Assembly: GCA_009692985.1 (NCBI GenBank) | Contig: SHYF01000061.1 | Coordinates: 1 to 8,988 of the forward strand | Length of the DNA stretch: 8,988 nt | Reading direction: 5' to 3' | From: Dehalococcoidia bacterium | Lineage (GTDB): Bacteria > Chloroflexota > Dehalococcoidia > Lucifugimonadales > SHYF01 | Shown: piece after piece, positions 6,673 through 8,988 of the stretch | How the letters are laid out: each line of letters begins with the position of its first letter | How positions within the stretch are numbered: the first letter of the stretch is position 1 | The notes under the pieces: generated by a model | What the model saw: the letters and a program-made list of their open reading frames with translations, nothing else | The model's database searches: none | Told to the model about the DNA's origin: nothing | Translations under genes and position numbers: made by a program

Positions 6673-7224
6673 ATGATTGAAAGGCTCGTTTTCCATGCGA
6701 TAGAACCCGACCGATGGGGCGACCTGGAGCAGCTGTTCGAAGCTTTAGGTGGACCTAAGCACTGTTGGTGCATGGTATGGCGCCCGATGCCGAGAGGGGA
6801 AAGTCGCACCGATAGCTAAACCAAGAAGGTTGCTTTGGCGCATCGCGTGCGGGAAGGGGTACCCGTGGGTATCATCGGTTACCTGGATGGGGAGCCAGTT
6901 GCGTGGTGCTCCATTGCCCCTCGGGCCAGCTATCGTGACCTTGGCGGCAAGAACGACAGGGTTAACAAGCAGGGCAATGTGTGGTCGCTCGTTTGTTTCT
7001 TCGTGCCGAGGCGCCTCCGTCGCCAGGGGGTCATGAAACGGCTCATCGCGGCAGCAGTCGATCATGCAAGAAGCAGAGGAGCCACGGACATTGAGGCCTA
7101 CACCGTCGACCTAGACTCTCCAAGCTACCGCTTCATGGGGTTTGTGCCTTCTTTCGAAGCCGCCGGATTTCAGAAGGTAGGGACTGCAGGCACCAGGCGG
7201 CACCTGATGCGCCTGGTGCTTTAG
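6673..7224 (+). pseudogene. GNAT N-acetyltransferase gene broken by an in-frame TAA
   Basis: Read from the ATG at 6673, a single frame gives a typical small GNAT protein of 183 residues but for one internal TAA at codon 49 (6817-6819). Before it stand MIERLVFHAIEPDRWGDLEQ and the CWCMVWR motif at residues 31-37. After it come a GIIGYLDGEPVAWCSIAPR strand pair and the acetyl-CoA loop region FFVPRRLRRQGVMKRL, with Arg117-Gln-Gly119. Next is a DIEAYTVD strand and a terminal YRFMGFVPSFEAAGF block typical of the fold. Both halves share the frame, so one substitution in a Lys (AAA) or Gln (CAA) codon explains the break. TAA cannot encode selenocysteine. Restart at TTG 6835 or GTG 6847 would lack the first strand and helix. 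GAGGA (6655-6659) is the only ribosome-site candidate, 13 bases upstream. Pseudogene is most likely; a sequencing error is possible. Confidence 0.8.
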
Positions 7225-7491
7225 ACAGAAGTCTAGGGATCGCTCGAGGGCTGTGGCTTGGAACTTGTGAGGACATCACGGACTTGGCATACGAGGGGGA
7301 CTCCGCTCCAGATTGCCAGGCCCCGATTTGTCGGGACTCGCTCCGACTTCGTCGAGAGTCCTCGACAGAGTCGGGACAATGACAATGGCCATCGCACGCT
7401 CTCATGGCGCTGCTTCGACAAACCCTTCGCGGAGTTTATCCTGAGGAACCAAGGACTCGCGGGCTTCGGCGTAGCATGAGCGGGGTGGCGG
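7225..7491. repeat. Intergenic region made of dispersed palindromic repeat relics
   Basis: This gap between the GNAT remnant and the convergent methyltransferase holds no credible gene. Nested small hairpins include CCCGA (7322-7326) with TCGGG (7331-7335), GTCGG (7330-7334) with CCGAC (7343-7347), and GTCGAG (7351-7356) with CTCGAC (7361-7366). CTTCGACAAACCCTTCGC (7413-7430) runs into GTTTATCCTGAGG (7434-7446), resembling the CTTCGACAAGCTCAGG-type dispersed repeats of many bacterial genomes, including Chloroflexota as I recall. The end of the gap has a 14-base perfect palindrome (7487-7500) that contains the methyltransferase stop codon. Confidence 0.55.
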
Positions 7492-8286
7492 CTAGCCGCC
7501 GGTCATCTTCACGGAGCGGAGGGCGAGGAACATGGGTATCTCTTTGCGGGCGCGGTTTTCGGCCCTGGCGCGAGGCCCTTGCTTGCTGGCTTTGTGGGAA
7601 GGCCACTCTTCTATAGCGGTGATGAGCAGGCCATGCTTCACCATAGCGCCCACGTAGTCCTGCAAGGGCCTGTGAAAGGTCCAGGCCACGACACCGGGTG
7701 CAGAGCCTGGGTGAATCTGGATGGGTATCTTCGACGGGGTAAGGTACTGGTCAATGCGTCGGTACTGGAGCTTGCGCTCTTCGTCCCATCCCCAGCCGCT
7801 CTGCCTGGGAATACGGAAGGAAGGATGGTTCATCACGACGACCATCTGGCCGCCAGGGCGCAGGAGCCTGCTGCACCCGGCAAAGACAGGCTCAACGGGG
7901 TCTATGTTCTGGATGGCCAGGATACAGGCTGCGGCGTCGAAGCTATCAGCCGGCAGGGTGTCGAGCTGGCGGGCGTCGCCTAACAGGTAGCGGATACGCT
8001 TCACCGACCTTTGCCTGGCAAGCTGGATAAGCTGGCTGGAGGCGTCCACGCCTGTGACGGATGCGCCCAGCTTTTCGGCTGCACGGCAGAAGGCTCCCTG
8101 GCCGCAGGCGACGTCAAGAAGGCGGGCGCCTTTCTGGAGATTTAGCAGGCGGAGCACGTGGGGGAAGATGAGGTCGCGCTGGAAATCGGTGCCGCCAGCC
8201 CCTACGGCGGCATCGTACCAACGGGCGACCTCGCCCTGCCAGGCACTGTCCTGGTCATCTGGGTTGCTGGCGTTGGGCTTGGGCAT
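7492..8286 (-). CDS. Class I SAM-dependent methyltransferase
   Basis: This 264-residue protein has the Rossmann-fold methyltransferase core. Motif I LLDVACGQGAF carries the SAM-binding loop at residues 58-65. Asp81 in VTGVDAS is the acidic residue for the ribose hydroxyls. GDARQLD at 103-109 is the adenine-side acidic block. SFDAAACILAIQNI (115-128) is motif IV and LLRPGGQMVVV (141-151) is motif V. An N-terminal WYDAAVG...DFQRDLIFPHVLRLL stretch is common in type-11/ubiE-like enzymes. After the core lie a WGWDEERKLQYRRIDQYL insert and a basic tail, about 231-260, that may contact the substrate. No substrate can be named. The start at 8286 has AAAGG about 12 bases upstream, a slightly long spacing. 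The gene follows composite repeat copy B and converges on the GNAT remnant. Confidence 0.85.
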   Translation of the reverse strand: MPKPNASNPDDQDSAWQGEVARWYDAAVGAGGTDFQRDLIFPHVLRLLNLQKGARLLDVACGQGAFCRAAEKLGASVTGVDASSQLIQLARQRSVKRIRYLLGDARQLDTLPADSFDAAACILAIQNIDPVEPVFAGCSRLLRPGGQMVVVMNHPSFRIPRQSGWGWDEERKLQYRRIDQYLTPSKIPIQIHPGSAPGVVAWTFHRPLQDYVGAMVKHGLLITAIEEWPSHKASKQGPRARAENRARKEIPMFLALRSVKMTGG

Positions 8287-8324
8287 ATTTGCGACCTAAC
8301 CTTTCTTCGACCTCTCCCCCTTGG

Positions 8325-8423
8325 TCCCCCTCTCCTGCAGGAGAGGGGGAAAGAAAGAAAGGGTCTGGGGGGACACCCCCCAGTTCCCTCGCCAAGGGGG
8401 TTGCGCCCCCTCTGGACTCCCCC
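8325..8423 (+). repeat. Composite three-hairpin intergenic repeat, copy B
   Basis: Hairpin 1 is a perfect 26-base palindrome (8325-8350) with CCCCCTCTCC and GGAGAGGGGG arms. After a purine spacer, hairpin 2 pairs CTGGGGGG (8365-8372) with CCCCCCAG (8376-8383). Hairpin 3 pairs AGGGGG (8395-8400) with CCCCCT (8406-8411). The element ends CTGGACTCCCCC (8412-8423). Order and terminal sequence match copy A although the stem bases differ, with pairing kept. It lies just upstream of the minus-strand methyltransferase gene. Confidence 0.8.
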
Positions 8424-8532
8424 AAGGCGCAGATGTCCGAACAGCATGTAGCATCCCATAGCGTGTGTGTAGGCGCAATGCTGTGATGAGACGGCGGTGG
8501 CCACTTCACCGCTGGTGTCAGGCCGAGGTCTT

Positions 8533-8583
8533 AGATTCTTCGCTACTCTCAGAATGACATGGAAAGTTGCTCAGGATGAGCGG
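8533..8583. repeat. Relic of a short dispersed intergenic repeat
   Basis: AGATTCTTCGCTACTCTCAG (8533-8552) continues into AATGACA, and GCTCAGGATGAGCGG lies at 8569-8583. Both resemble the ATTCTTCGCTnCGCTCAGAATGACA and GCTCAGGATGAGCGG repeats found between genes in many bacterial genomes. The match is by memory of the family. It sits 25 bases beyond the apgM stop codon. Confidence 0.5.
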
Positions 8584-8607
8584 GTCTACGTTGGGTTTGC
8601 ACCTCCC

Positions 8608-8988
8608 CTATGGCCCATACCTGGTGAGCTTGCCAGCGTGGGCCAGGACCTGGAGCATGAGGTGCATGGCAGGGAAGGTGCCGAGGGAGCCGGCAGCGCA
8701 GGCGCGCTCATTGAAGGCATCCACGCCGTCGCCACGGGTGAGCTTGGAGCGCAGCAGCACCGGCACGGGCTGCCAGCCATGGGCCGCCATGATGGATGGC
8801 GTGGCGTGGTCGCCGGCCACCACCAGGACGTCTGGGTTCAGGGCCAGCAGTCGCGGGATGCGGGCGTCCAACTTCTCCAGGGCTACCACCTTGGCATCGA
8901 AGTTGCCGTCCTCGCCGGCGGCGTCGGCGGGCTTGTAGTGGATGTAGAAGAAGTCGTGCTCTTGGTAATGTTTCTCCAGGGTGTCAAG
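8608..8988 (-). CDS. apgM: Archaeal-type cofactor-independent phosphoglycerate mutase, C-terminal part
   Basis: ApgM interconverts 3- and 2-phosphoglycerate in glycolysis and gluconeogenesis using two metal ions, and belongs to the alkaline phosphatase superfamily. Only the last 126 residues are in the window; the frame is open to the right edge and full-length enzymes are about 400 residues. Visible are DFFYIHYKPADAAGEDGNFD, the block that carries a metal-binding Asp, and the metal-binding VVAGDHATP motif with its Asp-His pair. The family-typical AAHGWQPVPVLLRS and a C-terminal LGTFPAMHLMLQVLAHAGKL follow. The GEDG stretch stands where some ApgM proteins have SHDG; I recall GEDG in bacterial members, so this need not mean loss of activity. 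The true start is outside the window, and the GTG at 8889 is internal. Confidence 0.9.
   Translation of the reverse strand, partial: LDTLEKHYQEHDFFYIHYKPADAAGEDGNFDAKVVALEKLDARIPRLLALNPDVLVVAGDHATPSIMAAHGWQPVPVLLRSKLTRGDGVDAFNERACAAGSLGTFPAMHLMLQVLAHAGKLTRYGP

Larger units (their letters stand above)
8287..8607. other. Repeat-filled gap between apgM and the methyltransferase gene
   Basis: These 321 bases contain no credible gene. They hold composite repeat copy B (8325-8423), a small hairpin GCGGTG (8494-8499) with CACCGC (8507-8512), and a relic of a dispersed repeat at 8533-8583. No promoter of good quality was found for the leftward methyltransferase gene. Confidence 0.6.

Noticed and set aside
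8931..8970. Loss of the metal-binding His in the ApgM GEDG segment
   Set aside because: GEDG instead of SHDG is, as I recall, usual in bacterial ApgM proteins, and the GDHATP motif is intact.

Overview
The window is GC-rich bacterial DNA. Its gene set, and the style of its intergenic repeats, suggest a member of the Chloroflexota, perhaps Dehalococcoidia-like. That placement is an inference from recalled genome style and was not tested by any search. It is partly a chromosomal maintenance locus and partly decayed, repeat-rich intergenic DNA.

Left part (1-4568, + strand): 354 bases without a gene carry a leftward promoter for a gene outside the window. Next come selB (selenocysteine-specific elongation factor), nurA (DNA-end resection nuclease, 3 bases after selB), a 118-base gap with an inverted repeat and a chain of mini-ORFs, an unrecognised tryptophan-rich ORF with lower GC than its neighbours, and a 204-residue stand-alone HAS-barrel protein. 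A repeat-filled gap (4569-4786) separates these from herA (4787-6427), the hexameric DNA-translocating ATPase partner of NurA. NurA, the HAS-barrel protein and HerA together look like a bacterial NurA-HerA end-processing module. The W-rich ORF sits inside it and is the least explained gene here.

Right part (6428-8988): after herA lie a purine/G-rich tract, an isolated tRNA 3' end (T-arm, acceptor strand and CCA, no 5' half) and a GNAT acetyltransferase gene broken by one in-frame TAA. On the minus strand follow a class I SAM-dependent methyltransferase and, running off the right edge, the C-terminal third of an archaeal-type cofactor-independent phosphoglycerate mutase (ApgM). The gaps hold dispersed palindromic repeats. 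The most striking is a composite hairpin element, present in the same orientation and hairpin order at 4590-4683 and 8325-8423, with a partial third copy at 4714-4768 against the herA ribosome binding site.

Points most worth a second look: the interrupted reading frame before the W-rich ORF (an in-frame TGA next to selB, or a frameshift, or neither), the composite hairpin repeats, the tRNA remnant as a possible integration scar, and the W-rich ORF inside a nurA-herA locus.
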